A DNA stretch of 18,355 nucleotides from Microbacterium sp. (GTDB lineage Bacteria; Actinomycetota; Actinomycetes; Actinomycetales; Microbacteriaceae). Below, piece after piece: positions 6,072-12,587 of this stretch (within the stretch, counting starts at the first letter, position 1; the number at the start of each line of letters is the position of its first letter). The stretch covers positions 1 through 18,355 of the forward strand of contig JAITUD010000226.1 in NCBI GenBank assembly GCA_031286555.1. The letters run 5' to 3'. Position numbers and translations under genes: made by a program. The notes under the pieces were generated by a model, which was not told where the DNA came from, did not search any database, and saw nothing but the letters and a program-made list of their open reading frames with translations.

Positions 6072-6875
6072 TCAGCAGCGCTGAAGCACGTAGCCATTCT
6101 CGTCGGGGGCGACGAGCAGGCGATCACGCAGCACCGCACGATCGGGCAGGTCGCCCGATCGGCAGGCTGCGGCGAAGTCGTCGAGCGTGTCGGGATACTC
6201 GATGTCGATCACGTCCGCGCCGTAGACGTCCGCATACGCCGAGCACTCGTCGAACGCCGCGCACTCCTCGGCGACCGCGAAGTCGAAACCCGCCTCCTGC
6301 CGCATGCGCTCCGCGTACTCCGCCGCGTTCTTCTGACCGACCGGCAGGCCCGCTTCGTGCGCCACTGCCACCAGTCGTGCGGCGGTCTGCACGGCGGCAT
6401 CCGCGTCGAACGCCCCACCCGAGCGGGTGAAGCTGTCGAGGTTGTCCAGCTCCACGGCGTCGAAGCCGGCGTCCGCGCAGCCCTCGATCCAGCTGCCGAC
6501 GCGGTCCACGACCATGTCCCGCACCGCGGCGTCGCGGAGGTCGAGCAGCGCTTCGTCCGGCCAGTCCGCATCGTGGACGACCTCGCCGCCAGAGCGCAGC
6601 AGCGCGTCATCCGGCCAGTCGGCCAGTTCGCCCGGCTGCGTCTGGAACGCGTTGATGTAGCAGATCGAGAAGATGCCGGACGCCGGCGGCGAATGCCGGT
6701 CCCTGGAGACGATCGCCGTCCCCTCCGCGGGCTCGTACGGCGTGCCGAGCTGATAGTCGACCCGGCCGGACGGCAGCACGCCCGACGGTGCGGGGGAGGC
6801 GCACCCGGTCAGGGCGACGGCGAGCGCCAGCAGCGCTGCACGGCACATTCGGGCGCGGACCGTGGGGGAGGGCAC
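6072..6875 (-). CDS. Endo-alpha-1,4-polygalactosaminidase-like lipoprotein (GH114 type)
   Basis: A 267-residue exported protein. Residues 1-24 form a signal peptide ending in LTG before C25, a lipobox, so the mature enzyme should be lipid-anchored outside the membrane. The body has the GH114/TIM-barrel signature set: DYQLG (40-44), IVSRDR (55-60), ICYINAF (71-77), VELDNLDSF (141-149), QKNA (181-184) and AVAEECA (200-206), with acidic residues at the strand ends as expected for a retaining-type hydrolase. Known members cleave alpha-1,4-linked galactosamine polymers, and related domains occur in exopolysaccharide (Pel-type) systems. The GTG start at 6875 is five bases after a TAGTCT -10; an in-frame ATG at codon 10 would give a shorter signal. 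Length is normal. The natural substrate here is unknown; no exopolysaccharide genes are adjacent. Confidence 0.85.
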   Translation of the reverse strand: MPSPTVRARMCRAALLALAVALTGCASPAPSGVLPSGRVDYQLGTPYEPAEGTAIVSRDRHSPPASGIFSICYINAFQTQPGELADWPDDALLRSGGEVVHDADWPDEALLDLRDAAVRDMVVDRVGSWIEGCADAGFDAVELDNLDSFTRSGGAFDADAAVQTAARLVAVAHEAGLPVGQKNAAEYAERMRQEAGFDFAVAEECAAFDECSAYADVYGADVIDIEYPDTLDDFAAACRSGDLPDRAVLRDRLLVAPDENGYVLQRC

Positions 6876-6880
6876 AGTCC

Positions 6881-6886
6881 AGACTA
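6881..6886 (-). promoter_or_regulatory. -10 hexamer for the GH114-type lipoprotein gene
   Basis: Minus strand TAGTCT is followed by five bases and the GTG at 6875, a leaderless-type arrangement. It is back to back with the prfB promoter in a 59-base divergent gap. Confidence 0.45.
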
Positions 6887-6919
6887 ACCGCGCAGATCGG
6901 CGTCCGACCCGCGCGGCGG

Positions 6920-6925
6920 TAGGCT
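6920..6925 (+). promoter_or_regulatory. -10 hexamer for prfB
   Basis: TAGGCT is followed by nine bases (GGTGGGACC) and the prfB ATG. The predicted transcript has no leader, or one of only a few bases. Confidence 0.5.
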
Positions 6926-6934
6926 GGTGGGACC

Positions 6935-8047
6935 ATGCTCGAACTCGATCTCTCCGCCGACATCCAGGCCCTTCGACTCACCTTCGGCGACATCCGTGAG
7001 GTCGTCGACGTCTCCCGACTGCGCGACGAGATCGCGCGACTCAGCGAAGAGGCCGGCGCTCCCGACCTCTGGGACGACACGGAGCGCGCTCAGAAGGTCA
7101 CCAGCGCGCTCAGCCACCGTCAGTCCGAACTCGCTCGCATCGAGGGCATCGCCCGGCGCCTGGACGACCTCGAGGTGCTCGTCGACCTCGCCAACGAGAT
7201 GGGCGACGAGGACTCCGCGCAGGAGGCCCGTGCCGAGCTCGCGACCCTCACCGAGACCATCAACCAGCTCGAGGTGCAGACGCTGCTCGACGGCGAGTAC
7301 GACGAGCGCGCCGCGATCGTCACCATCCGCTCCGGTGCAGGCGGCGACGACGCCACCGACTTCGCCGAGATGCTCATGCGCATGTACCTGCGCTGGGCCG
7401 AGCGCCACAAGTACCCCGTCAAGGTCATGGACACCTCCTACGCCGAGGGTGCGGGCATCAAGTCCGCCACCTTCGAGATCGACGCGCCCTACGCCTTCGG
7501 CACCGTCTCGGTCGAGGCCGGCACGCACCGCCTGGCCCGGATCAGCCCGTTCGGCTCGGCCGACAAGCGCCAGACGTCCTTCGCCGCCGTCGAGGTCATC
7601 CCGCTCATGGAGGAGGCCACCGAGGTCGACATCCCCGAGGGCGACATCCGCGTCGACGTGTTCCGCTCGTCCGGCCCCGGCGGCCAGTCGGTCAACACCA
7701 CCGACTCCGCCGTGCGCATCACGCACCTCCCGACCGGCATCGTCGTCTCGATGCAGAACGAGAAGTCGCAGATCCAGAACCGTGCGGCAGCCATGCGCGT
7801 GCTGCAGACCCGCCTGCTGCTGCTGCAGAAGGAGGAGGAGGCCGCGAAGAAGAAGGAGCTCGCCGGGAACATCACCGCGAGCTGGGGCGATCAGATGCGC
7901 TCCTACTTCCTCTACGGTCAGCAGCTGGTCAAGGACCTGCGCACCGGTTACGAGTCGGGCAACCCGGCGAACGTCTTCGACGGCGACCTCGACGGCTTCA
8001 TCTCGGCCGGTATCCGGTGGCGCAAGCGCCGCGACGAGGACGACTGA
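6935..8047 (+). CDS. prfB: Peptide chain release factor 2 (RF2)
   Basis: A 370-residue class I release factor that reads UGA and UAA stop codons in the ribosomal A site and triggers hydrolysis of peptidyl-tRNA. The recognition tripeptide SPF (204-206, in RISPFGSADKRQTSF) identifies RF2 rather than RF1. The catalytic GGQ is at 249-251 within SSGPGGQSVNTTDSAV. The N-terminal coiled-coil domain covers roughly residues 1-110. Unlike E. coli, the frame is continuous from ATG 6935, with no in-frame UGA near codon 26 and no sign of the autoregulatory +1 frameshift. It is transcribed alone or with genes beyond the two leftward DUF2510 genes. A 20-bp palindrome 14 bases after the stop is a likely terminator. 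The order prfB, then ftsE-ftsX-smpB is the usual actinobacterial arrangement. Confidence 0.98.
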   Translation: MLELDLSADIQALRLTFGDIREVVDVSRLRDEIARLSEEAGAPDLWDDTERAQKVTSALSHRQSELARIEGIARRLDDLEVLVDLANEMGDEDSAQEARAELATLTETINQLEVQTLLDGEYDERAAIVTIRSGAGGDDATDFAEMLMRMYLRWAERHKYPVKVMDTSYAEGAGIKSATFEIDAPYAFGTVSVEAGTHRLARISPFGSADKRQTSFAAVEVIPLMEEATEVDIPEGDIRVDVFRSSGPGGQSVNTTDSAVRITHLPTGIVVSMQNEKSQIQNRAAAMRVLQTRLLLLQKEEEAAKKKELAGNITASWGDQMRSYFLYGQQLVKDLRTGYESGNPANVFDGDLDGFISAGIRWRKRRDEDD

Positions 8048-8053
8048 TCATCG

Positions 8054-8995
8054 TCAGCGCGCGGCACCCTGCAGGGTGCCGGTGACGACGTCCCCGTCGG
8101 GGTCGTAGACGACGCACTGCACGGCGCGGTCGTCATCCTGGTTCCAGGTGTCCTCGTTCGGCCAGAGCCCGTAGTACTCCAGCTCGGAGTCCTCGAACGG
8201 CGTGCCGACGAACCCGTCGAACGCCTCGCGACAGGTCTCCATGGCCTCGAGCTCGGTGGCCTTGTCTCCGGGATAGACGTCCTGCGACATCTCGTACGCG
8301 TGGAACACCTCATCCGAGTGCGGCGACGAACAGGGGACGATCACGAATTCGCCGCTGTCGTCGTTGTACGGCTGTTCGGTCGGCATGCAGTCGCCCACCT
8401 CGAGCTCCCACCAATCGACGACCTCCGATCCGGGAGGCGTCGCATCGGGCGAAGAGGTGGACGCGGGCAACGGTGCGGTGTCGCCCTGCATCTCCCTGAG
8501 GCCGCTGATCATCGCCGAGGACACGAGAGTCGTCACCACGGCAAGCGCTCCGACCGACGACACGATGATGCCGGTGACGCCCGGCCACCGGGCGCCGGGA
8601 CGCACCAGGGCGATGATCGAGAGCACGATCCCGGCCAGCAGCAGGAGCAGTCCGACGCCGAGGATCGGCGGTATGCAGGCGAGCACGGCTCCGGTGAGCG
8701 ACACTGCGAGCGCGACCCAGGCGAGTGCCGACGGACGGCGCGCGGCCGCGGCCGGTGCACCGGCGAAGGGCATGGCTGCGGCGTAGGGCTGCCCGGCCGG
8801 ATGTCCCGGCGCGACCAGCGGCGTTCCTGCCTGGTCATGCCGCTGGATCTGAGGCGCGGGCTCCGCGACGTAGGGCGGCTCGAAGACGGGGACGGGGGCG
8901 ACCTCGACCGGAGCGAAATGCTCGGTCCACTGCGTTCCGTCCCACCAGCGCTGGCGACCGGAACCGTCGTCGTACCAGCCGGCGGGGATGTTCAT
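8054..8995 (-). CDS. DUF2510 membrane protein with septum-formation-like C-terminal domain
   Basis: A 313-residue protein with three parts. First is a DUF2510 motif at the N-terminus (GWYDDGSGRQRWWDG, 6-20, then TQWTEHF). A Pro/Ala-rich linker follows, then two or three hydrophobic helices (about 90-108, 111-131, 139-162; the middle pair resembles DUF4190). Last is an extracytoplasmic domain (190-313) with VGDCM (200-204) and PCSSPHSDEVF (221-231) plus C255 and C294. The PC..PH..EVF pattern with four cysteines is that of the actinobacterial septum-formation family (Septum_form). The domain should lie outside the membrane, with two disulfides possible. ATG 8995 follows GGGAAGATG at plausible ribosome-binding distance. 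It is downstream of a paralogue on the same strand, separated by a hairpin, and next to ftsEX. A role in division is inferred from family name and context only. Confidence 0.82.
   Translation of the reverse strand: MNIPAGWYDDGSGRQRWWDGTQWTEHFAPVEVAPVPVFEPPYVAEPAPQIQRHDQAGTPLVAPGHPAGQPYAAAMPFAGAPAAAARRPSALAWVALAVSLTGAVLACIPPILGVGLLLLLAGIVLSIIALVRPGARWPGVTGIIVSSVGALAVVTTLVSSAMISGLREMQGDTAPLPASTSSPDATPPGSEVVDWWELEVGDCMPTEQPYNDDSGEFVIVPCSSPHSDEVFHAYEMSQDVYPGDKATELEAMETCREAFDGFVGTPFEDSELEYYGLWPNEDTWNQDDDRAVQCVVYDPDGDVVTGTLQGAAR
8062..8081. terminator. Perfect 20-bp palindrome, likely prfB terminator, inside the convergent gene
   Basis: CGGCACCCTGCAGGGTGCCG is self-complementary. As RNA it folds to an 8-bp GC-rich stem with a four-base loop, starting 14 bases after the prfB stop. 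It overlaps the last codons of the convergent DUF2510 gene. No T-tract follows, as is common in high-GC actinobacteria, so the terminator role is inferred. Confidence 0.5.
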
Positions 8996-9032
8996 GGCTC
9001 ATCTTCCCACGCCCGGACGCCCCCGAGAGACG

Positions 9033-9063
9033 AGGAAGGGCCCGGCGATGCCGGGCCCTTCCT
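9033..9063. terminator. Perfect 14-bp hairpin between the two DUF2510 genes
   Basis: AGGAAGGGCCCGGC, loop GAT, then the exact reverse complement. It lies 25 bases beyond the stop of the upstream (9089-9961) gene on the minus strand and about 37 bases before the start of the next. It should end or reduce transcription between the two genes. No T-tract follows on the minus strand. Confidence 0.75.
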
Positions 9064-9088
9064 GAGGTGACGCGCGTCGTACGGCGAC

Positions 9089-9961
9089 TCAGCGCAGAGC
9101 GCAGGTCGGCAGCGCCTTCCCGAGCTCCTCAGCGAAGGCGGACGCGGCGTCCGCGTCGGTGAAGGTGGCCTCACCGGAGGCGATCACCTGCAGCACGTCG
9201 TCGGGGATGTCGGACGCGACGAACTCCTCGCCGAAGCACTGCAGCTGCGAGTCGGTGAAGGTGCCGCTGCCCTGGCTCTCGGCGATCGCCTGGATGCCCG
9301 CGGCGACCTCGTCGGCCGTCGGACGGCCCGAGCTCGACGACGAGTCGGTGCTGTCGTCGGTGCTCTCGGACTGGGTGTCCGAGGTGCTGCTCGACGAGCC
9401 CTCGTAGGTGGACGACTGGTTGATCGCGAAGATGAGGAGACCAGTGATGATGGCACCCACGGCCAGTCCGACGATCGACACGGCCAGGCCGACGATGCCG
9501 GGCCACTTCGCGCCCTTCATGAACAGCGCGATGATCGAGAGCACGAGGCCGACGAACGGCAGGAACGGACCGATGAACGGGATCCAGCAGATCAGCAGAC
9601 CGAGGATCGCCACTCCGAAGGCGATCCAGGCGAGCACCGAGACCTTCTTCCTCTCCGGGCCTGCGGGGTAGGCGCCCGGCGCAGGATAGGCGTTCGGTGC
9701 ATAGGCGCCGGGGTATGCGGCATCCGGTGCCTGGCCGGTGAGCGGGTAGCCCTGGCCGGTGATGCCGGGGCCCTGCGGGCCGGCGGCCTCAGGGAGACCG
9801 GCCGCCGCGAGTTCCGCGGAGAGCCCCTCGGTCAGGTTGTCAGCCGACCGCGGTGCGCCGCCCTCGAACTGCTCGGTCGCGAACTGGTCGGTCCACTGTG
9901 CTCCGTCCCACCAGCGCTGCCGGCCGGAGCCGTCGTCGTACCAACCTGCGGGAATGCTCAT
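9089..9961 (-). CDS. DUF2510 membrane protein, paralogue of its neighbour
   Basis: A 290-residue protein. Residues 1-20 (MSIPAGWYDDGSGRQRWWDG) are almost identical to those of the gene at 8054-8995, pointing to duplication. A Gly/Pro/Tyr/Ala-rich linker (about 60-102) leads to two or three hydrophobic helices (108-128, 131-147, 153-180) with the DUF4190-like LSIIALFMKGAKWPGI. A Ser/Asp/Thr-rich spacer (182-213) and a small acidic helical domain (214-290) with two cysteines (C242, C287) follow; I do not recognise this last domain and it differs from the neighbour's C-terminus. I chose ATG 9961 rather than the in-frame ATG at 9973 because it aligns with the paralogue's start, although AGGAG is then only four bases away. 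The tail probably faces outside. Function unknown. Confidence 0.8.
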   Translation of the reverse strand: MSIPAGWYDDGSGRQRWWDGAQWTDQFATEQFEGGAPRSADNLTEGLSAELAAAGLPEAAGPQGPGITGQGYPLTGQAPDAAYPGAYAPNAYPAPGAYPAGPERKKVSVLAWIAFGVAILGLLICWIPFIGPFLPFVGLVLSIIALFMKGAKWPGIVGLAVSIVGLAVGAIITGLLIFAINQSSTYEGSSSSTSDTQSESTDDSTDSSSSSGRPTADEVAAGIQAIAESQGSGTFTDSQLQCFGEEFVASDIPDDVLQVIASGEATFTDADAASAFAEELGKALPTCALR

Positions 9962-10030
9962 GATGCTCCTCATCGCGCCGATGATGCCGGCGCCGATCCT
10001 CCGTGATGGGCGTGATCGCCCCCGTGTACG

Positions 10031-10036
10031 TGTATA
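10031..10036 (-). promoter_or_regulatory. Possible -10 for the DUF2510 gene at 9089-9961
   Basis: The minus strand reads GATATACACG, containing TATACA, the most AT-rich patch in the 188-base divergent gap. It would give a leader of about 60 bases. No clear -35 is seen; an inverted repeat sits just upstream. Confidence 0.35.
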
Positions 10037-10054
10037 TCAGTCACGCGGACCGCG

Positions 10055-10080
10055 GGCCATGGGCAGCGCTGCCCATCGCC
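10055..10080. repeat. 26-bp inverted repeat in the divergent ftsE / DUF2510 gap
   Basis: The core ATGGGCAGCGCTGCCCAT (10059-10076) is a perfect 18-bp palindrome. The flanks extend it to 26 bp with one mismatched pair (C58/C77). It lies about 20 bases upstream of the TATACA candidate -10 for the leftward gene and about 55 bases upstream of the ftsE -10. Position and perfect dyad symmetry suggest a dimeric regulator's operator. A hairpin terminator is less likely because no gene ends here. Confidence 0.5.
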
Positions 10081-10134
10081 GCGACTGTCCGCACGTGCGG
10101 GAGTGTCGCTCAGGGTCTGCGCCCGAGGCCCGCT

Positions 10135-10140
10135 TAGGCT
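10135..10140 (+). promoter_or_regulatory. -10 hexamer for ftsEX
   Basis: TAGGCT is followed by nine bases (CGAAAGGCC) and the ftsE ATG, the same spacing and hexamer as at prfB. The leader would be zero to three bases. Confidence 0.5.
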
Positions 10141-10149
10141 CGAAAGGCC

Positions 10150-11151
10150 ATGATCCGATTCGAGAACGTCACCAAACGGTACCGCGGCACCAAGCGTCCC
10201 GCCCTGGACGAGGTCGACTTCGAGGTGGAGCGGGGCGAGTTCGTCTTCCTCGTGGGAGCCTCGGGGTCGGGCAAGTCCACCTGCCTCCGCCTCATCCTGC
10301 GCGAGGACGTGCCCACCACCGGTCGTGTGGCCGTGCTGGGCCGCGACCTGCGCTCACTCGCCAACCGCAAGGTGCCGTACTTCCGGCGCAACATCGGTTC
10401 GGTGTTCCAGGACTTCCGGCTGCTGCCGTCGAAGACGGTGTACCAGAACGTCGCCTTCTCGCTGCAGGTGATCGGCTCCTCCCGCGGGTTCATCCAGCAG
10501 GCCGTCCCCGAGGCGCTCGCGCTGGTCGGGCTCGAGGGCAAGGAGAAGCGGATGCCGCATGAGCTCTCGGGCGGTGAGCAGCAGCGCGTCGCGATCGCCC
10601 GAGCCCTGGTGAACCGGCCGCAGATCCTGCTCGCCGACGAACCGACCGGAAACCTCGACCCGGCGACCTCGGTGGGCATCATGCAGCTGCTCGCGCGGGT
10701 CAACGCCGGCGGCACCACGGTGCTGATGGCCACGCACGAGGCCGGCTTCGTCGACCAGATGCAGCGCCGCGTCATCGAGCTGCAGGACGGCGTGATGGTG
10801 CGCGACGAGAGCAGCGGCGGCTACGGCGACACCTCGAACATCCCGATGCTCACGCCCGAGGCGCTGCGCGGCGTGGCCGCGACCGCCGCGCTCACCAAGG
10901 TGCAGGAGGTGCAGCGGCAGACCGAGGCCGTGCCGGTGATCGTGCCGGATGCCTCGGATGCCGAGCCCGTTCCGCTCCCGCCGCAGGTGGCCGAACCTCA
11001 GCCGCCCGCCGCAGAGGAGCCGCCCGCGGCGGAGCCCCAGACGCACGCGATCGCGCTGCCCGAGGTCGATGTCGATGTCGCCGAGCTCGGCGTCGCAGAT
11101 CGACTCGGCCTGGACGACGGCACCGACGAGGAAGTGGGACCCACCTCGTGA
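10150..11151 (+). CDS. ftsE: Cell division ABC transporter ATPase FtsE with long C-terminal extension
   Basis: A 333-residue ATPase. It pairs with FtsX to couple ATP hydrolysis in the cytoplasm to activation of peptidoglycan hydrolases outside the membrane during division. All ABC motifs are present: Walker A GASGSGKST (36-44), Q-loop Q87, signature LSGGEQQ (139-145), Walker B ILLADE (159-164), D-loop NLD and H-loop H196. The stretch FQDFRLLPSKTVYQNV is typical of FtsE. The conserved ATPase ends near residue 225. A further 105-110 residues, rich in Pro, Ala, Glu and Val and clearly low-complexity, follow; most FtsE proteins (about 220-230 residues) lack this. The frame is intact and GTGA-coupled to ftsX, so the extension is real coding sequence. 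The start is supported by the nearby TAGGCT. Confidence 0.97.
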   Translation: MIRFENVTKRYRGTKRPALDEVDFEVERGEFVFLVGASGSGKSTCLRLILREDVPTTGRVAVLGRDLRSLANRKVPYFRRNIGSVFQDFRLLPSKTVYQNVAFSLQVIGSSRGFIQQAVPEALALVGLEGKEKRMPHELSGGEQQRVAIARALVNRPQILLADEPTGNLDPATSVGIMQLLARVNAGGTTVLMATHEAGFVDQMQRRVIELQDGVMVRDESSGGYGDTSNIPMLTPEALRGVAATAALTKVQEVQRQTEAVPVIVPDASDAEPVPLPPQVAEPQPPAAEEPPAAEPQTHAIALPEVDVDVAELGVADRLGLDDGTDEEVGPTS

Positions 11152-12062
11152 ACTTCGGACTCATTCTCAAGGAGGCCCTCGGCGGCCTCCGGCGCAACCT
11201 CTCCATGGTGATCTCGGTCATCCTGGTCACCTTCGTGTCACTGACCTTCGTCGGCGCCGCGATGCTGATGCAGACCCAGATCAGCACGATGAAGGCGTTC
11301 TGGGGCGAGCGCGCCGAGGTCACGGTCTACCTGTGCTCGCCGCTGTCGACCACCAAGGGGTGCGCCGACGGCGTCGCCACGCAGGACCAGGTCGACGCCG
11401 TCAAGGCGCAGCTCCAGGGCGAGGCGCTCAAGCCGCTGATCAGCGAGCTGCGCTTCGAGACGAAGGAGGAGGCGTTCAAGGACTTCGTCGACCAGTTCGG
11501 CAAGGAGCAGGCCGACGTCTACGGCGTCGACGCCATGTCCGAGTCGTTCCGTGTCACGCTCAAGGACCCTTCGAAGTCCGATGTGATCACCGAGGCGGTC
11601 GGCGGCATGCCCGGCGTCGACGAGGTCAACGACCAGCGCAAGCTGCTCGATCCGCTGTTCTCCGCACTCACCGTCGCCACCTACATCGCGGTCGGCATCG
11701 CCGTGCTGATGCTCATCGCCGCGGTGCTGCTGATCGCCACCACCATCCGACTCTCGGCCTATGCGCGGCGCAAGGAGATCGGCATCATGCGCCTGGTCGG
11801 CGCGTCGAACAGGGCGATCCAGACGCCCTTCGTGCTGGAGGGCGTGTTCTCCGCGTTCATCGGCTCGGTGCTGGCCGGCATCGCAGTGCTCGCCGGGGTG
11901 AAGTTCGGCGTCGAGGGCTACCTCGCGGAGCGGGTCCCGTTCATGCGTCCGCTGGTGGGCATGCAGGATGCCGTGTTCGTGGTGCCCGTGCTGATAGGCA
12001 TCGGCGTGCTCCTGGCGGCGCTGTCCGCAGGATTCGCCATCCGGCGCTGGCTGCGCACCTGA
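11148..12062 (+). CDS. ftsX: Cell division permease-like protein FtsX
   Basis: A 304-residue membrane partner of FtsE. It has the FtsX topology: TM1 (19-41), a large extracytoplasmic loop (about 43-172) and TM2-TM4 (177-200, 229-252, 275-297). The loop carries two cysteines (C63, C72, in YLCSPLSTTKGC) that may form a disulfide. The cytoplasmic segment after TM2, AYARRKEIGIMRLVGAS (204-220), is the conserved coupling helix contacting the ATPase. In actinobacteria the external loop recruits a cell-wall hydrolase (RipC in mycobacteria); no such hydrolase gene is in the window. The GTG start overlaps the ftsE stop (GTGA), indicating coupled translation. Length is normal. Confidence 0.97.
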   Translation: MNFGLILKEALGGLRRNLSMVISVILVTFVSLTFVGAAMLMQTQISTMKAFWGERAEVTVYLCSPLSTTKGCADGVATQDQVDAVKAQLQGEALKPLISELRFETKEEAFKDFVDQFGKEQADVYGVDAMSESFRVTLKDPSKSDVITEAVGGMPGVDEVNDQRKLLDPLFSALTVATYIAVGIAVLMLIAAVLLIATTIRLSAYARRKEIGIMRLVGASNRAIQTPFVLEGVFSAFIGSVLAGIAVLAGVKFGVEGYLAERVPFMRPLVGMQDAVFVVPVLIGIGVLLAALSAGFAIRRWLRT

Positions 12063-12067
12063 CCCTG

Positions 12068-12073
12068 TAGGCT
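12068..12073 (+). promoter_or_regulatory. -10 hexamer for smpB
   Basis: TAGGCT lies five bases after the ftsX stop and 29 bases before the smpB ATG. Unlike the leaderless cases, the leader contains a clear AGGAGAAG (12092-12099), so this message should carry a ribosome binding site. Confidence 0.45.
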
Positions 12074-12102
12074 TGAGGGCTGTCTGTCGTCAGGAGAAGA
12101 AC

Positions 12103-12579
12103 ATGCCCAGGGAACGCGGTGAGAAGGTCATCGCGACCAACCGTCGCGCGCGCCACGACTACAACATCGAGAAGTCGTATGAGGCGGGCCTCGTGCTCAC
12201 CGGCACCGAGGTGAAGTCGCTGCGCCAGGGGCGCGCCAACCTCAGTGACGGTTACGCGTTCATCAAGGGCGGCGAGGCCTATCTCGACGCCGTGCACATC
12301 CCGGAGTATTCGCAGGGGCACTGGACCAACCACGCCTCCAAGCGGATCCGCAAGCTGCTGCTGCACCGCGAGGAGATCGCCAAGCTCGAGCACGCGGTGT
12401 CGGCGGGCGGCTACACACTGATCCCGCTGCGGCTGTACTTCTCGGACGGTCGGGCCAAGGTCGAGATCGCTCTCGCCAAGGGCAAGCGCGAGTTCGACAA
12501 GCGGCAGACCCTGCGCGAGCGTCAGGACAACCGTGAGGCCGAGCGCGCGATGCGCATGCGCAACCGGATGGGCGAGTAG
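12103..12579 (+). CDS. smpB: SsrA-binding protein SmpB
   Basis: A 158-residue tmRNA-binding protein needed for trans-translation: it delivers tmRNA to stalled ribosomes and mimics an anticodon arm. Recognisable features are the N-terminal ATNRRARHDYNIEKSYEAGL, the GTEVKSLRQGRANLSDGY core, and a basic C-terminal tail (KGKREFDKRQTLRERQDNRE) that enters the mRNA channel. ATG 12103 was chosen because AGGAGAAG lies immediately upstream at normal spacing; an in-frame TTG at 12073 overlaps the promoter hexamer and would add ten non-conserved residues. It follows ftsX by 40 bases and has its own candidate promoter. No tmRNA gene (ssrA) is seen in the window. The stop lies eight bases from the stop of the convergent ligase gene. 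Confidence 0.98.
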   Translation: MPRERGEKVIATNRRARHDYNIEKSYEAGLVLTGTEVKSLRQGRANLSDGYAFIKGGEAYLDAVHIPEYSQGHWTNHASKRIRKLLLHREEIAKLEHAVSAGGYTLIPLRLYFSDGRAKVEIALAKGKREFDKRQTLRERQDNREAERAMRMRNRMGE

Positions 12580-12587
12580 GAGCCCGA

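Noticed and set aside
9140..9480. The Ser/Asp-rich region of the DUF2510 gene as a tandem DNA repeat.
   Set aside because: It is low-complexity protein sequence without a regular DNA repeat unit.
12073..12102. In-frame TTG start adding ten residues to SmpB.
   Set aside because: The codon overlaps the TAGGCT promoter hexamer, and ATG 12103 has AGGAGAAG at correct spacing and the expected family N-terminus.
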